Position numbers and translations under genes: made by a program
Assembly: GCF_000418325.1 (NCBI RefSeq)
Contig: NC_021658.1
Span: 6,559,501-6,623,500, forward strand
Source of the DNA: Sorangium cellulosum So0157-2
GTDB taxonomy: Bacteria; Myxococcota_A; Polyangia; Polyangiales; Polyangiaceae
Reading direction: 5' to 3'
Length of the DNA: 64,000 nt
Shown: positions 63,901 to 64,000 of the stretch, one piece after another
Layout of the letters: each line of letters begins with the position of its first letter
Numbering within the stretch: the stretch's first letter is position 1
The notes under the pieces: generated by a model
What the model was told of the DNA's origin: nothing
Seen by the model: the letters and a program-made list of their open reading frames with translations, nothing else
Database searches by the model: none

Positions 63901-64000
63901 CGTCGCGAGCGTCGGAGGGGGCCGCTGGAGGGATGGAGGAACGAGCGCTGCGCGCGCCGCCGCGCGCATGCGGTCGACGCGGCTCCGGATCGAGCGCCGC

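Overview
The window looks like chromosomal DNA of a myxobacterium, most probably a Sorangium/Polyangium-type member of the Polyangiales. The reasons are very high G+C with strongly GC-biased third positions, many lipoproteins with long Gly-rich linkers, a Ser/Thr protein kinase, tandem lspA genes, TonB-dependent receptors and standalone catecholate siderophore enzymes. No tRNA, rRNA, CRISPR array, insertion sequence or replication origin was recognised.

Layout. 1-3.4 kb: the end of a 2OG-Fe(II) oxygenase, a SIRT4-like sirtuin, a lipoprotein, a gene remnant and a CcmH-like protein. 3.5-18.4 kb: a cobalamin (B12) regulon with three cobalamin riboswitches. Two are near-identical promoter-plus-riboswitch cassettes. 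One precedes a secreted propeller/dockerin protein and surface proteins; the other precedes nrdA-nrdB (class Ia ribonucleotide reductase). The third, on the minus strand, leads a btuB - propeller lipoprotein - btuC - btuD - btuF (frameshifted) - unknown gene operon. 18.5-33.5 kb: a catecholate siderophore locus made of three transcription units with Fur-box-like palindromes: entC-entE-entB-viuB-like-entA; zinc ribbon - TonB/receptor fusion - propeller lipoprotein - PepSY protein; and a VibH-like free-standing condensation protein followed by an MFS exporter. 33.5-39.4 kb: a six-gene operon for a nitrate-reductase-like molybdoenzyme with ferredoxin and Rieske subunits and a TDT-family transporter. 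39.4-42.4 kb: a decay zone with remnants of peroxiredoxin, a TlpA-like protein, hflC and another gene, plus a lipoprotein interrupted by a 37-bp poly-C tract.

42.4-50.9 kb: two FadL-like outer-membrane proteins, an RlmN-like radical SAM enzyme, tatB-tatC, lgt and two lspA copies, i.e. a protein export and lipoprotein maturation neighbourhood. 51-64 kb: DUF4398-type lipoproteins, an MrfA/Hrq1-like helicase, an SDR, a kinase whose 3' end is duplicated, a lipoprotein methyltransferase, a DUF1566 lipoprotein, another lipoprotein, a secreted metzincin protease and low-complexity repeats.

How the genes fit together. The siderophore genes would make 2,3-dihydroxybenzoate from chorismate (EntC, EntB N-domain, EntA), activate it (EntE) and load it on the EntB carrier domain. 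The condensation protein would then join it to an amine. No amino-acid-activating NRPS module is present, which points to a vibriobactin- or serratiochelin-like DHB-amide rather than myxochelin. Export (MFS), re-uptake (TonB receptor plus lipoprotein) and iron release (ViuB-like, PepSY) are also encoded. In both the B12 and the siderophore system a TonB receptor gene is followed by a beta-propeller lipoprotein gene, recalling BtuB-BtuG of Bacteroides.

Several genes (btuF, TonB/receptor, tatB, the kinase, the poly-C lipoprotein) appear broken by single frameshifts. This could be real decay or residual assembly error.
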